Shown: positions 18,129 through 27,503 of the stretch, piece by piece | Numbering within the stretch: position 1 is the stretch's first letter | Layout of the letters: each line of letters starts with the position of its first letter | NCBI GenBank assembly: GCA_020860645.1 | Contig: JAJBTX010000112.1 | Span: forward strand, 1 to 50,811 | Source: Lachnospiraceae bacterium | GTDB taxonomy: Bacteria; Bacillota; Clostridia; Lachnospirales; Lachnospiraceae | Length of the DNA: 50,811 nucleotides | Reading direction: 5' to 3' | Notes under the pieces: generated by a model | The model's input: only the letters and a program-made list of their open reading frames with translations | Told to the model about the DNA's origin: nothing | Database searches by the model: none | Made by a program: the position numbers and the translations under genes

Positions 18129-19379
18129 ATGAAGATTCTGTTTTTAAACACAACTTACCTCTGCGGCGGCGCGGAGGCGGTAACGCTCCAGATCCTGCGG
18201 GGCATGGAACGGCGCGGGCACGAGGTACATGAGATCGTCAGCTATCACAGACGGCCGGAAAAGCTGCCGGACAATGTCCATGTCCTCTACCACGGCGCGC
18301 CTCTGCTCGTTCTGAACCGCGTCCTCACGCGCGGACACAGCAATGAAAACCTGACGATTCCTTACAGTCGACAATATATCCTGCGTTTTATCCAGGAGCA
18401 GCAGATCGATGTCGTCCATCTTCACAATGCCCACGGCAATTTTCTCGGCATCGATGACATCCGTGCGATCGCGGAAGTCTGCCCGGTCGTGTGGACGATC
18501 CACGACTTCTGGCCACTGACCGGACACTGCACGTCCCCGGTAGATTGCCCGGAGCTGTGGACCGCGAGCTGCGCGCAGTGTCCGCACCCCGAGCATTACC
18601 CGCCGGTTCGAAAGGAACGCGTCCCTGCACTTCTTACGGCCAAAAAAGACGCTTTTGGCGGCGCCGGTATCCGTTTCACGGCTCCGTCCGGGTGGATGCG
18701 TCAGCAGGTGCTGAAGTCCCATCTGGCAGAAGAACGCTGCGTCACGATCCCGAACGCGCTGGACACGACCCGCTGGACGCCCTACGGAAAAACAGAACTG
18801 CGGAAGACTTATGGCATACCGGAGGATAAGCATATCATCGGTTTCGTCGCCGCCGACCCGCAGAAAAAATCAAAGGGGATGAACTATCTGAATGAGGCGC
18901 TCGCCCGGCTTTCCCGCCCGCAGGACTATCTGCTCCTGATCGCCGGGAAGGACGAGGGCCTGACCGGGCTCCCGGACGCCGGTTTTCAGATCCGGCGCTT
19001 CGGCTATATCAGCGACCAGGCTGAGATGAACCGTTTTTACGCGCTCTGCGATGTGCTGGTCAACCCATCTGTCTATGAGACCTTCGGCCTGACCAGCATC
19101 GAGGCGATGGCCTCCGCTACGCCCGTCATTGTCTTTCCGATCTGCGCCATGCCGGAGATCGTCCCGCCCGAGGTCGGCTGGTGCCTGCCCGAGGTGAGCG
19201 GCGCCGCGCTGACCCGCGCCATCGAGGAGGCCTTTCTGAAACCGGAGCTGCTCGCCGCGAAGGGAGCCGCCGCCCGGGAGCATGTTTTAAAGAATTATTC
19301 TGAAGAGCAGATGCTGGACGCCTTCGAGGCCCTGTACCGGGAGGGCGTCAGCGCAGCTTCTTGTAGAGATCATTCATAA
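18129..19379 (+). CDS. GT4 glycosyltransferase (WcaC/colanic-acid type)
   Basis: Glycosyltransferase of 416 residues, the only plus-strand gene in the glycan region left of the rfb genes. The start is put at MKILFLNTTYLCGGAEAV, which matches the family N-terminus and the GGAE acceptor loop; the open frame continues upstream to 17910 but that part overlaps the divergent gene and looks non-coding. WTIHDFWPLTGHCTS, PNALDTTRW, VNPSVYETFGLTSIEAMASATPVIV (donor-site E-x7-E) place it in GT4. It is divergent from the operon at 17123 and its last 32 bp overlap the convergent gene at 19348-20295. Linkage made is unknown. Confidence 0.9.
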   Translation: MKILFLNTTYLCGGAEAVTLQILRGMERRGHEVHEIVSYHRRPEKLPDNVHVLYHGAPLLVLNRVLTRGHSNENLTIPYSRQYILRFIQEQQIDVVHLHNAHGNFLGIDDIRAIAEVCPVVWTIHDFWPLTGHCTSPVDCPELWTASCAQCPHPEHYPPVRKERVPALLTAKKDAFGGAGIRFTAPSGWMRQQVLKSHLAEERCVTIPNALDTTRWTPYGKTELRKTYGIPEDKHIIGFVAADPQKKSKGMNYLNEALARLSRPQDYLLLIAGKDEGLTGLPDAGFQIRRFGYISDQAEMNRFYALCDVLVNPSVYETFGLTSIEAMASATPVIVFPICAMPEIVPPEVGWCLPEVSGAALTRAIEEAFLKPELLAAKGAAAREHVLKNYSEEQMLDAFEALYREGVSAASCRDHS

Positions 19380-20295
19380 GACAGTAAAGACGCGGGCTGA
19401 GCCTGCATAAGGCCGCGCGAAAGTGATTCCAGGGCGTCGCCGCCTTTCCGCGCAGAAAAGATTTTTCAATATAATGCCGGTACTGCGGCTGATACATGCG
19501 CGCGTCGTAGATCATGTTGAGATAGCTGTCCAGGATCGCGTTCTTCATCCATCTGCAAAGCTCCGGCTCCTGCCGCCCGGCCACCTCGCACTGTTCCTTC
19601 AGCGTAGCGAACAGATCCTCAATGTTCTTCGCCTTACTTTTTCCGGTGCTGATCGAGCCTTCCCGGATCATATAATGATAAAAAGCATCCGGAATCGTCA
19701 GCACCTTCTCTGCTCTCAAAAGCGCCCGCGGCGTGAATTCCACATCCTCATGCAGAATTCCTTCCCTAAAGAGAAGCTCCTCCTCCCGCAGGAAATCCAT
19801 CCGAAATGCATAGAGGCAGGCCTCTACATTCAGATTCCGGCTCTTATAATTCCGGAGCAGATATGCGGAGCCGCTCTCCACAAGCGCTTCCTCCACCGGA
19901 ATCCTGCGCATGGACGAGCGCTCCCTTTCCGTCTCCTCCCAGCCGTCATAGGATACCATATCCGCGCCGAAAGCTTCCTGTATGCGGCTTTCCAGCGTCC
20001 GGCACATTCCTTTGTCAACATAGTCGTCGGAATCGACGAAGACCGCATAGTCCCCTGAAGCGTTCCGGAGCCCATAGTTTCTCGCGGAGGAAAGCCCTCC
20101 GTTTACCTTGTGAAATGCACGCACCCTCGCCTCGCTCGCCGCGTAGCGGTCGCAGAGCGCGCCGCTCTCATCCGTGCTCCCGTCGTCCACCAGCAGGATC
20201 TCCACATCCGAAGCGTCCTGCCCGAGCAGGGACTCCATGCAGCGTGGAAGATAAGCGCTTACATTGTACACCGGAACGATCACGGAAATCTTCAT
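19348..20295 (-). CDS. family 2 glycosyltransferase (EpsJ-like)
   Basis: GT-A glycosyltransferase of 315 residues. The N-terminal domain is textbook GT2: ISVIVPVYNVSAYLPRCMESLL, ILLVDDGSTDESGALCDRYA (32-52), GGLSSARNYGL and VFVDSDDYVD (DXD motif near residue 90). The C-terminal part is helical with no clear membrane segment. It starts in a 4-bp overlap with the membrane-protein gene upstream and is the last gene of the second minus-strand glycan operon (25132 to 19348). The 3' end overlaps the plus-strand glycosyltransferase by 32 bp. Substrate unknown. Confidence 0.9.
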   Translation of the reverse strand: MKISVIVPVYNVSAYLPRCMESLLGQDASDVEILLVDDGSTDESGALCDRYAASEARVRAFHKVNGGLSSARNYGLRNASGDYAVFVDSDDYVDKGMCRTLESRIQEAFGADMVSYDGWEETERERSSMRRIPVEEALVESGSAYLLRNYKSRNLNVEACLYAFRMDFLREEELLFREGILHEDVEFTPRALLRAEKVLTIPDAFYHYMIREGSISTGKSKAKNIEDLFATLKEQCEVAGRQEPELCRWMKNAILDSYLNMIYDARMYQPQYRHYIEKSFLRGKAATPWNHFRAALCRLSPRLYCLMNDLYKKLR

Positions 20296-21527
20296 GTTCT
20301 AACCGCCTTTCCATGGAGATACTCCGGAATCAGGCTGATCGCGAATACGGAAAACGCGAGATCCCGGAAGGTATACCAGTAGTGGATATAAGAGTGATTG
20401 GCCGCCAGTACATACCAGACCAGCGGGAAACATGCAACGACCGCCAGCCGACAGATCTGCGGCATACAGCTTTGCAGCTGCTGTCCACGAAGACTGTAAC
20501 ACAGCCATGCGATCACGGCCAGCGTCAGCAGAATTCCCCAGATATTGGCATACATATAGAAGTTTCTCAGCACGGTCATAATGCGGCTGATCTTTTCATC
20601 ATAGGCCTCCACCGCGGTCCGCGCCGAGATGCTTACCAGCGCGTCCGCAAAGATATTCTCTCCGGTGAGCAGCGTGGCCATGCACCACTTTCCGGCCCAC
20701 ATGCCGAGATAGCCCGTGCACCAGGCGGCGCCGCTCTTCAGCAGAAAGCGCAGTTCTCCCCGCACGCTGTCCCTGCGCAGCACCAGACACAGTACGAAAG
20801 CCATGCCAAAGGTATATAATGGATAAGTCAGGAAATCCACGAAGCTGGTGCACATTCCCGTGATCAGGAAGAAATACGGCCAGGCGTCGCGCTCTTCCCA
20901 TCGTTCGAAGAAGTGCAGCGCCAGCAGAAGCGCCGCATTCCCGGCATAAAAACAAGTGGAAAACTGCAGGGAACAAGGGACCGTCATCGGATACAGCGCC
21001 AGCAGTGACAGCGCATAGGCCACCATCACGCGCCACAGGCCGCGCCGCCACAGCTGCCACAGGATTGCAGCCACGAGGATCACCATGATCACGCCGTTCA
21101 GGATACGAATCTGGCCAAAGTTCAGGAACAGAAGCAACGGTTTCAGGAAAAGAAGATAACCGTGCCAGTAACGGGGATACAGCGATTCGCCCTCCGTATT
21201 TCCCTCCGTCAGATATTCCTCCAGCGCGTCCATCGACTCCAGATCATTCAGATGCCAGGCGACCAGCATGGCCGCCTGATAGAAGGGCTGGTCCGACTGA
21301 TAGACCGCCGCCCCCAGCATAATCGCGTCAGTGGTATTGTCGAGCGAACTCCCCTTGAGCCCCTTGATCAGAAAAGGATTGTCCCCCTCCTCCATAAAAG
21401 ATTCGAGGGATTCCGTCATATGCTCCTGCATCGGCTGCACCGGCAGCAAATATACAAGACATATCGCAAGCGTTCCCAGCAGAATGCCCGCGATCAGCAT
21501 TCCTGCACATTTAAGCAATCTCTTCAT
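20292..21527 (-). CDS. polytopic membrane protein of the glycan operon, unknown function
   Basis: Membrane protein of 411 residues with about nine to ten hydrophobic helices and an N-terminal extracytoplasmic loop of about 100 residues. I do not recognise the family. Readable landmarks are DNTTDAIMLGA, YPRYWHGYLLFLKPLL, TSFVDFLTYPLYTFG and ANHSYIHYWYTFRDLAF, conserved-looking polar residues within or beside helices, as in GT-C transferases or polymer-handling proteins. The start at 21527 is set by AGGAGG 6 nt upstream of the ATG; a longer frame to 21560 lacks such a site. It overlaps the DUF6020-like gene by 17 bp. A lipid-linked sugar transferase or ligase role is possible but unproven. Confidence 0.75.
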   Translation of the reverse strand: MKRLLKCAGMLIAGILLGTLAICLVYLLPVQPMQEHMTESLESFMEEGDNPFLIKGLKGSSLDNTTDAIMLGAAVYQSDQPFYQAAMLVAWHLNDLESMDALEEYLTEGNTEGESLYPRYWHGYLLFLKPLLLFLNFGQIRILNGVIMVILVAAILWQLWRRGLWRVMVAYALSLLALYPMTVPCSLQFSTCFYAGNAALLLALHFFERWEERDAWPYFFLITGMCTSFVDFLTYPLYTFGMAFVLCLVLRRDSVRGELRFLLKSGAAWCTGYLGMWAGKWCMATLLTGENIFADALVSISARTAVEAYDEKISRIMTVLRNFYMYANIWGILLTLAVIAWLCYSLRGQQLQSCMPQICRLAVVACFPLVWYVLAANHSYIHYWYTFRDLAFSVFAISLIPEYLHGKAVRT

Positions 21528-23049
21528 CCGGAGCCTCCTTCTTCCGACACAGCAGGGCAAGTACCAGCACGAACGTCAGCACCGTGTTGAAGCAGAAAAA
21601 CCGGAAGTCCGGTCCGCACAGCAACAGCGCCGTCCCAAAATTATAGCAGAGCGTCGGAATCCACAGCAGCGTCTTTTTCAGTCCCTCCTTCAGGCGGCTG
21701 ACGCCGAAGAACAGCAGCAGAAGCGTAAAGAATCCGATATGCCAGCTCCAGGTTGTAAGGACGGAGCCGTTTACCGCCAGACTGTTCCACTTGGAAAGGA
21801 TATTGCGCAGCCAGGCGACGCCCGTCGTCTCATAACCATAGGAATTGCTGCCCACATTCACCGTATAGCTCCAGCTCACACTCGTTCCGGCCGGCTTCCA
21901 GACTACCTCAAAGAGCTTCACAACTGCCCGATAGCTCAAATAAGGAGCCTTCTGAATCGCGTGCCAGGTGTAGCGCAGCACCTTCGCGGCGCCCTCCTCC
22001 TCGATCACATCATTCGAGATGTCGTCGCCCATCCATTTGGCGCTGTTCCAGTTGCCCTCCTCGTAATTGCTCTCCCACATCTCCTGGTCGCCGATGCGGT
22101 AGAGAAATTCCCGCGCCTCCTCGTCAAGCTTCTCCGGCGCGTTTACCAGGACATTCGCCAGAATGGTCATCGGGACGCCGAGCATCTCCGCGGCCACCTG
22201 CGGATGGCTCTGTACATGCAGAACCTTGTATACCGGGCCCCTGATACCGGCCATAAAAATCAGCGTCCAGATCCCGCCCATCAGGGCATAGCGGCGCAGC
22301 TGCCGCCAGTAGAGCAGCGCAATCAGCAGCATCAGCGGAGCCACCAGCAGAATCGCGTTGTGGCGCATGAGCGCCGCCAGCGCGCCGAACAGACCGAACA
22401 GCATGGCGTTCTGCCATTTTCTCAGCCAGGCGCCGTCCGAGAACAGAATCTCGATCGTCTGTCCGGCCAGCACGATCAGAAAGATCGTCATGGCAGTGTC
22501 CTTCCAGATAAAGGAGAGGACGACGGCGGAGGCCGGTGTGACGACTCCCAGCAGCAGCGCGGGTATGCTGCACTTCTTCGGAATCCCCCAGCGGTCCAGC
22601 ACCATGCCCAGATACGCCATCGCCAGCCCCAGCCAGATGAGCTGCACGAATACGGCAAAGGCAAGGCTGTTGCAGATCAGGGAAGGAATCAGCAGGAAGA
22701 GAAGCGTGTGGATCGCGGGATGCCAGTCCACCAGCGATCTCGCCTGCACCTGCGCCCACTGATTGAAGGTATCCGTGATCAGGCCGCCGGGATACCAGGC
22801 CAGGTAATAGGCTCCCAGCACCAGCCAGGTAAGGGCTGCGATGAGCAGCCCAAACTTCCAGTTCCACCGCTTCGGTTCCTCCTGGATCGTAATCTTAAAC
22901 TTCTGCAGAAAACGACAGACCACATGAACGCAGGCATAAATCACGACAAGGCGCAGCGGCGCGTCCCAGGAAAGCGGAACTGACAGCGTATAAAAATAGC
23001 TGATCAGATACAGGTAAACCGTCAGTACAATTTTTGCAAAAAGGTACAT
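21511..23049 (-). CDS. DUF6020-like polytopic membrane protein
   Basis: Membrane protein of 512 residues with about eleven helices. It carries WYPGGLITDTFNQWAQVQ, SLVDWHPAIHTLLFLL and LSFIWKDTAMTIFLI, which I recall as the pattern of DUF6020 proteins often found in Firmicute polysaccharide clusters; the acidic and histidine residues after helix boundaries recall GT-C glycosyltransferases. The ATG at 23049 is preferred because GGAGG lies 9 nt upstream; a GTG at 23073 overlaps the fucosyltransferase stop but has a poorly spaced ribosome site. Function is unknown; a transferase using polyprenyl-phosphate sugars is inference. Confidence 0.78.
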   Translation of the reverse strand: MYLFAKIVLTVYLYLISYFYTLSVPLSWDAPLRLVVIYACVHVVCRFLQKFKITIQEEPKRWNWKFGLLIAALTWLVLGAYYLAWYPGGLITDTFNQWAQVQARSLVDWHPAIHTLLFLLIPSLICNSLAFAVFVQLIWLGLAMAYLGMVLDRWGIPKKCSIPALLLGVVTPASAVVLSFIWKDTAMTIFLIVLAGQTIEILFSDGAWLRKWQNAMLFGLFGALAALMRHNAILLVAPLMLLIALLYWRQLRRYALMGGIWTLIFMAGIRGPVYKVLHVQSHPQVAAEMLGVPMTILANVLVNAPEKLDEEAREFLYRIGDQEMWESNYEEGNWNSAKWMGDDISNDVIEEEGAAKVLRYTWHAIQKAPYLSYRAVVKLFEVVWKPAGTSVSWSYTVNVGSNSYGYETTGVAWLRNILSKWNSLAVNGSVLTTWSWHIGFFTLLLLFFGVSRLKEGLKKTLLWIPTLCYNFGTALLLCGPDFRFFCFNTVLTFVLVLALLCRKKEAPDEEIA

Positions 23050-23069
23050 TTTCTCCGTCCTCCCGGCTG

Positions 23070-23972
23070 TCACGGCTCCCGATCAGAAGAACCCACAGGA
23101 ATCCATTCTTTTTTGTAGTAATCAGAATACTCTTCGTCTTCCGCCTTCTCCGCCGCCCGGTATGTCGCCCGGTCCGGAATCAGTACCGTCGCGTCCGGGT
23201 CGCTTAAGTAGGCTCCCCACCAGGAGTAGGTGCTGTTGGCAATGATGTGGTGCCTGCAGCAGCACAGCACGTTCCATTCCACGAAGTCCTTCTCTTCCCC
23301 CTCGGCCTCCACGATCCTCAGCTCCGCATCGTTTCCGACATACTCACGAATCTGCTGCCGAACCGCCTCCTCCAGCGTTACCAGGAAGAAAACCGGATGG
23401 TCGACGAGCTCCCGCATCCTGTCAATCGCTCTCCGGTAATAATCGCTCTCGATCGCCCGGCCATAGCGCACAAAGTCACCGCCGCGAATATGGAGAGCCA
23501 CGCTGTTTTCCACGCTTCGGACCGCTTTGACAGCAGGATGCTCCTCCGGCACGGCGGACAGGAACTGTCTTTTTATATCTTCCCGATAGTGGTCAAAATA
23601 CCGCCAGCTTTCAAAATACCCCTCAATATAAAGATTCTTTTTGGACGAATGGCTCTGATCCCCGCTATATTTTCTTGCGTGTCCCTCTTCCACCAGCCTG
23701 TCGCAGGAAGGAATGTGCCGCAGCAGAAAATCCGCCGTCCGGCAGCTCAGGGAAAGCCTCGGGCGGCTGGTAATATGGTCCACCTTATACATCCTGCACA
23801 CGATCGGATCCAACTCTAATTTTTTCAGCAGAAAAGGATGCTCATCGTCATATGTTGTCAGGTTAATAATTGTGATCTGTTCATTCCGCTCCCTGGCTTC
23901 GGCATAGGCCTTCGCGTACATGAACAGCTGATTTCCGAATCCGGAATGCCCAGGGATATATAAATATATCAC
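23070..23972 (-). CDS. GT11 alpha-1,2-fucosyltransferase-like glycosyltransferase
   Basis: Protein of 300 residues expected to transfer a fucose or similar deoxy-sugar. GHSGFGNQLFMYAKAYAEA at the N-terminus, VALHIRGGDF near residue 160 and NSTYSWWGAYLSDPDATVLIPD near 250 are the three marks of GT11. The GDP-binding motif is usually HxRRGD; here the second arginine is glycine. The start is a GTG at 23972, supported by GGAGG 9 nt upstream and a GTGA overlap with the preceding stop; the open frame reaches 24035 but lacks support. No GDP-fucose synthesis genes are in the window. Confidence 0.85.
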   Translation of the reverse strand: MIYLYIPGHSGFGNQLFMYAKAYAEARERNEQITIINLTTYDDEHPFLLKKLELDPIVCRMYKVDHITSRPRLSLSCRTADFLLRHIPSCDRLVEEGHARKYSGDQSHSSKKNLYIEGYFESWRYFDHYREDIKRQFLSAVPEEHPAVKAVRSVENSVALHIRGGDFVRYGRAIESDYYRRAIDRMRELVDHPVFFLVTLEEAVRQQIREYVGNDAELRIVEAEGEEKDFVEWNVLCCCRHHIIANSTYSWWGAYLSDPDATVLIPDRATYRAAEKAEDEEYSDYYKKEWIPVGSSDREP

Positions 23973-25132
23973 GCGCTTTTTCCTCCGCTTTTCTTCCGCT
24001 CCAACCAGCCTGTAATCTCCCCCGCCGTCGGCCACAGGCCGTACCCGAGAAGCAGCGGATAGAAGCCGTAGATGATCTTGAAATGCTCATGCTCCAGCAG
24101 ACTGTATGCCTGGAACGCGGTGAGTATCAGCAAAAGTCCTTCATTCCCGTCTTTTCCGGCGCGTCGGACCGTGAATACGAGCAGAAGCAGATAGCCGACC
24201 GTCACCAGCAGCCCCATATTCAGGCTCAGATACGCGTACAGCATGTCCAGATACCCGTAGGTGCCGGAGTCAAAAAGCTGTCCCAGAAGCGTGAAGCCCT
24301 CTCCGCTCCAGAAACGCTGCGCCAGGATAAATCTGGCACTCATCGTTCCGGGAAAGACCTGAAAAATGCCGATGCTGTCGCTGTAGCCGATAAACAGTAC
24401 AAAGGATAAAATACAGATGCCGAATACCGAGAGAAAGGCCAGCGTCTGCCACAGCCGCCTTTGCGTCTCCGCCGGAATCCCCCGCTTTTGCAGAAAGCGA
24501 TAGAAATTCACCAGCAGAAGCAGAAGCAGGATGCTGATCTCCGAAGTGCGGCTGTTCGCCAGGTAGTCCAGAAGCACCACCAGAAGCAGCATGGCCGCGT
24601 TGTCCTTCCAGCACCATCTCTTATACCGCAGATAAACCCATGCCGCGCACAGCATCAGAAGGAAAAGTCCCAGCTCATTCGGATGGCTCCAGCCGAAGCT
24701 GTAACGGATGCGCCCGTTTCCCCAGTCTCCCGTCGCGAAGGGATACAGTCCGATCAAAGGCAGCACAATCAGGGCGGCCGCCATCACAATCCTTGTCAGA
24801 AGATCAGTCTTCAGCACTCTGGCAAGATCAATATCCTTCGCGAGCAGAAGCCCGGCCGCGAACCAGAGCACCGCGTTGGTCTGCGTCGTAATCCTGGTGA
24901 GTTCCACAAGCCCCAGTAGACCTGCGGTCACCAGCCATTCCAGCCAGCTTTTCTTCTGTATCACGACCTTGACCAGCACGAGCAGGTACAGAAAATACAG
25001 CCAGTATTCCAGATAATCTCCCAACACGGGCCATGTCTCCGAAACCGCTGTCGTCGTCTCCCCATACAGCAGAAAGCCCTCCAGCACGAAACAGGTAAGC
25101 CATAATTCCAGCGTTTTTTTCTTTTCGTTCAT
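23969..25132 (-). CDS. O-antigen polymerase/ligase-like membrane protein (Wzy-like)
   Basis: Membrane protein of 387 residues with about ten to twelve helices. The segment RIRYSFGWSHPNELGLFLLML (about 165-185) carries the HPNxLG pattern often seen in Wzy and WaaL-type proteins of Firmicutes, followed by an extracytoplasmic loop and more helices. It is the first gene of the second glycan operon and would act at the outer membrane face, joining repeat units. Wzy proteins diverge strongly, so assignment rests on topology, motif and context. A promoter with an inverted repeat lies just upstream. Confidence 0.72.
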   Translation of the reverse strand: MNEKKKTLELWLTCFVLEGFLLYGETTTAVSETWPVLGDYLEYWLYFLYLLVLVKVVIQKKSWLEWLVTAGLLGLVELTRITTQTNAVLWFAAGLLLAKDIDLARVLKTDLLTRIVMAAALIVLPLIGLYPFATGDWGNGRIRYSFGWSHPNELGLFLLMLCAAWVYLRYKRWCWKDNAAMLLLVVLLDYLANSRTSEISILLLLLLVNFYRFLQKRGIPAETQRRLWQTLAFLSVFGICILSFVLFIGYSDSIGIFQVFPGTMSARFILAQRFWSGEGFTLLGQLFDSGTYGYLDMLYAYLSLNMGLLVTVGYLLLLVFTVRRAGKDGNEGLLLILTAFQAYSLLEHEHFKIIYGFYPLLLGYGLWPTAGEITGWLERKKSGGKSA

Positions 25133-25198
25133 GCATACCTCCCCGGAAAGCTTCTTCGCCCGGTCTCCCGCAAAGACCGTGGCAGCATGATCTTAAGT

Positions 25199-25227
25199 AT
25201 TGTACCATACTTGCCAGTCAATGGCAA
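25199..25227 (-). promoter_or_regulatory. promoter of the Wzy-led operon with an inverted repeat
   Basis: Minus strand TTGCCA (25222-25227), 17-nt spacer, TACAAT (25199-25204). The -35 box is one arm of a perfect inverted repeat, TTGCCA-N5-TGGCAA on the plus strand (25211-25227), which could be an operator. The leader to the ATG at 25132 is about 60 nt. Confidence 0.65.
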
Positions 25228-25276
25228 ACATCGAAGCGCGAAAACAGACAGGCTCTCCACGCGGACAGCGCTGCAT

Positions 25277-25313
25277 AGAAAAGGGCTGCAGCCGTAAAAA
25301 CACGACTGCAGCC
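25277..25313 (-). terminator. intrinsic terminator of the muramidase gene
   Basis: A 12-bp stem (25284-25295 with 25302-25313, one G-U pair) closes a 6-nt loop and is followed on the minus strand by a run of T. It lies about 15 nt after the stop codon at 25329. Confidence 0.85.
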
Positions 25314-25328
25314 TCTCTCTTCACAATC

Positions 25329-27443
25329 TTAATAGCCCAGATAGCTGATGTTCATATCCACATTCCCGCTGATGCCGGAGACGCTCCCCTTCGAAGAGTA
25401 CTGCCAGATATTATACTTTCCGGAGTAGGTACAGCTGGAATTGTACTGTGCCACCCAGATGCAGTAGCTGCTCAGCGAGGAGGCGTTCAGCTGATTGTTG
25501 AACCAGCTCTTGCTCGCGTACACGCCAGCCGTATAACCGGCGTTCTTGATCGTCTTGCAGAAGGCGCTGACGACCGCGGTGCGCGCGCTCTTGCTCAGAC
25601 CGTTCGCCCGTCCGTTCGTGGCGCTCTCCGTATCAATGAAGATCGGATAGGTAATCTTGTAGCCGGATACCAGCGAGAGCACCATACTCGCCTCCTCCAC
25701 AGCCTCAGCCTCCGTGATGGCCTGCGTGAAGAAGTAGACGCCCACCTTGATTCCGGCGGCGGTCGCGCCCTTGATATTCGTCTTAAAATACGGGTCCTCT
25801 ACCAGCACGCCCGTGGACGAACCCCGATAACCCGCGCGGATGATCGCAAAGGTGATGCCTGCGTTCTTAACCGCGGTCCAGTCGATCGAGCCCTGATATT
25901 TCGAGACGTCGATGCCCCGGCTGCCGGAGCTCTGCGTCAGGATACCGTCCGAGTCAAAGGTATAACTCACACCTCCGATGACCTGGGTGCCGGTCACCTT
26001 TTTGTGATTCGCATCGTAGTAATAGACATTCCCGTTCAGCGTCTGCCAGCCGGTATACTGCGGCGAGGTGTAGAAGGTGCTGTAGTTCGTGTAGTCGCTG
26101 ACCTTCGCGGTAGTCGTCGCGTTCGAGTCAACATAAAGCGTATTTCCGGAGGTATCCTTCAGCACGGTGCTGGAGTCGCTGAAATCGGTCACTGTTACTG
26201 TACACGCAAGAGAAGCTTCTGTCGTATGGCTCTCTGTATCCGCGTACTTGAAACTCACCGTGACATCTGTGCTGCCCTTTCCTTTCATCGTCACAGTCGT
26301 CGACGTCCCGCTCGTGGCGGAAAGCGTACAGACAGACGAATCCGCGACGCTCCATGTAATACTGTCCGTATCAATGATCGTAACCTCAGAATAGCTGTTA
26401 ACGATCGTCAGCTCCAGTGTCACGCTGTTGGAGGCGCTCACATCGCAGTTGTACAGCGTGGCGCTCGCCGGGACAGATGCGGTCGCTGTATAGATATTCT
26501 GCGTCCCTGCATCCTGCGTCACCGCGACGAAGCGGCCGGAGTTCGAGACAGTCACATCGCTTTCACCGGAGCTCTCGCTGCCCTCTGTCCCGTCGGTGCT
26601 TTCTGTTCCCTCTGTTCCGCCTGTATCTCCCGAATCACCCGATTCTTCCGACTTGCCGGTCTCTCCTTCGTCCTCGCCCTGCTCCGTATCGCCGCTGTCT
26701 GTCACAGCCACCGTCAGCTGACAGGTCGCCGTATTCTTTGTGCTGCTGACCGAAGCCTTCGTGAGCAGAGAGGTGTCCACCTTCGAGCGGGCCACCTTTG
26801 ACGTCGTCACCGTACTGTCAAGGAGCTCGATCGTGTCCGTCAGAGTTCCTTCCTCCTCAACATTGTTGACTGCCGTATCCTCGACCGCCGCATTGACCTC
26901 GGACTCCGTCTTGATCTCGTCGGTGACGTCCACCTTCGCGTACTCGATCTGGCCCTTCACTTCCGCTGTGATGATGCCTTCCACGATCTCGTAACCATCG
27001 ATCTCCTCGAGTTCTACCGTGTAATCGCCGCCCTCCAGATCCTCTATGTAAATAATACCGTCCTTATCCTCGTCCGTATGCTCCGTTGTCTCCGCGCCGC
27101 TCTTATCCTCCGTCACCTTTACGGTAAACTCCTCGCCCGTCACAACCTTCGAATCCGCATTCACAATCTTGATCTTCAGATCCTTATCAATCGAAGTGGT
27201 GGCCAGATACAGCTGAACAAGCGTCTCCTCTTCCTCGACCTCCGCGGTCTCCCCGGGAGCTTCCGTCTCCTCCGTCTCCACGACCTGCGCTACAAGCGTC
27301 TCCTCCGAATCATAGTCGTAGTCCGACATGCTGTAGGAGCTGATCCCCATGCTTCCGGTTGCGAGCACCACGGCCATGACTCCTGCACCGATCTGCTTCA
27401 GCGGCAGCCCGCACAGTTTCATCAGTATATTTTTCCAGTTCAT
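25329..27443 (-). CDS. secreted GH25 muramidase with Cna-B-like, Ig-like and wall-binding repeats
   Basis: Predicted exported peptidoglycan hydrolase (N-acetylmuramidase) of 704 residues. A basic and hydrophobic N-terminus (residues 1-36) can serve as signal peptide or anchor. Then comes an acidic stretch, a Cna-B/SpaA-like beta domain (about 85-170, [11 protein letters not shown] and [20 protein letters not shown]), a Ser/Thr/Asp/Glu-rich linker (about 250-300), an Ig-like Big_2-type domain (about 300-420), one choline-binding-type repeat ([19 protein letters not shown]) and the GH25 domain from residue 510 to the end. Catalytic residues match D512 in GIDVSKYQ and D604-T-E606. It lies between two glycan clusters and has its own promoter and terminator. 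A role in wall remodelling for glycan attachment is inference. Confidence 0.93.
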   Translation of the reverse strand: MNWKNILMKLCGLPLKQIGAGVMAVVLATGSMGISSYSMSDYDYDSEETLVAQVVETEETEAPGETAEVEEEETLVQLYLATTSIDKDLKIKIVNADSKVVTGEEFTVKVTEDKSGAETTEHTDEDKDGIIYIEDLEGGDYTVELEEIDGYEIVEGIITAEVKGQIEYAKVDVTDEIKTESEVNAAVEDTAVNNVEEEGTLTDTIELLDSTVTTSKVARSKVDTSLLTKASVSSTKNTATCQLTVAVTDSGDTEQGEDEGETGKSEESGDSGDTGGTEGTESTDGTEGSESSGESDVTVSNSGRFVAVTQDAGTQNIYTATASVPASATLYNCDVSASNSVTLELTIVNSYSEVTIIDTDSITWSVADSSVCTLSATSGTSTTVTMKGKGSTDVTVSFKYADTESHTTEASLACTVTVTDFSDSSTVLKDTSGNTLYVDSNATTTAKVSDYTNYSTFYTSPQYTGWQTLNGNVYYYDANHKKVTGTQVIGGVSYTFDSDGILTQSSGSRGIDVSKYQGSIDWTAVKNAGITFAIIRAGYRGSSTGVLVEDPYFKTNIKGATAAGIKVGVYFFTQAITEAEAVEEASMVLSLVSGYKITYPIFIDTESATNGRANGLSKSARTAVVSAFCKTIKNAGYTAGVYASKSWFNNQLNASSLSSYCIWVAQYNSSCTYSGKYNIWQYSSKGSVSGISGNVDMNISYLGY

Positions 27444-27503
27444 ACCTATTCTTCCTCCGGGCGGTTCCCGCCATTATACCGTTCTTTCATTATAGATTTT
27501 TTT

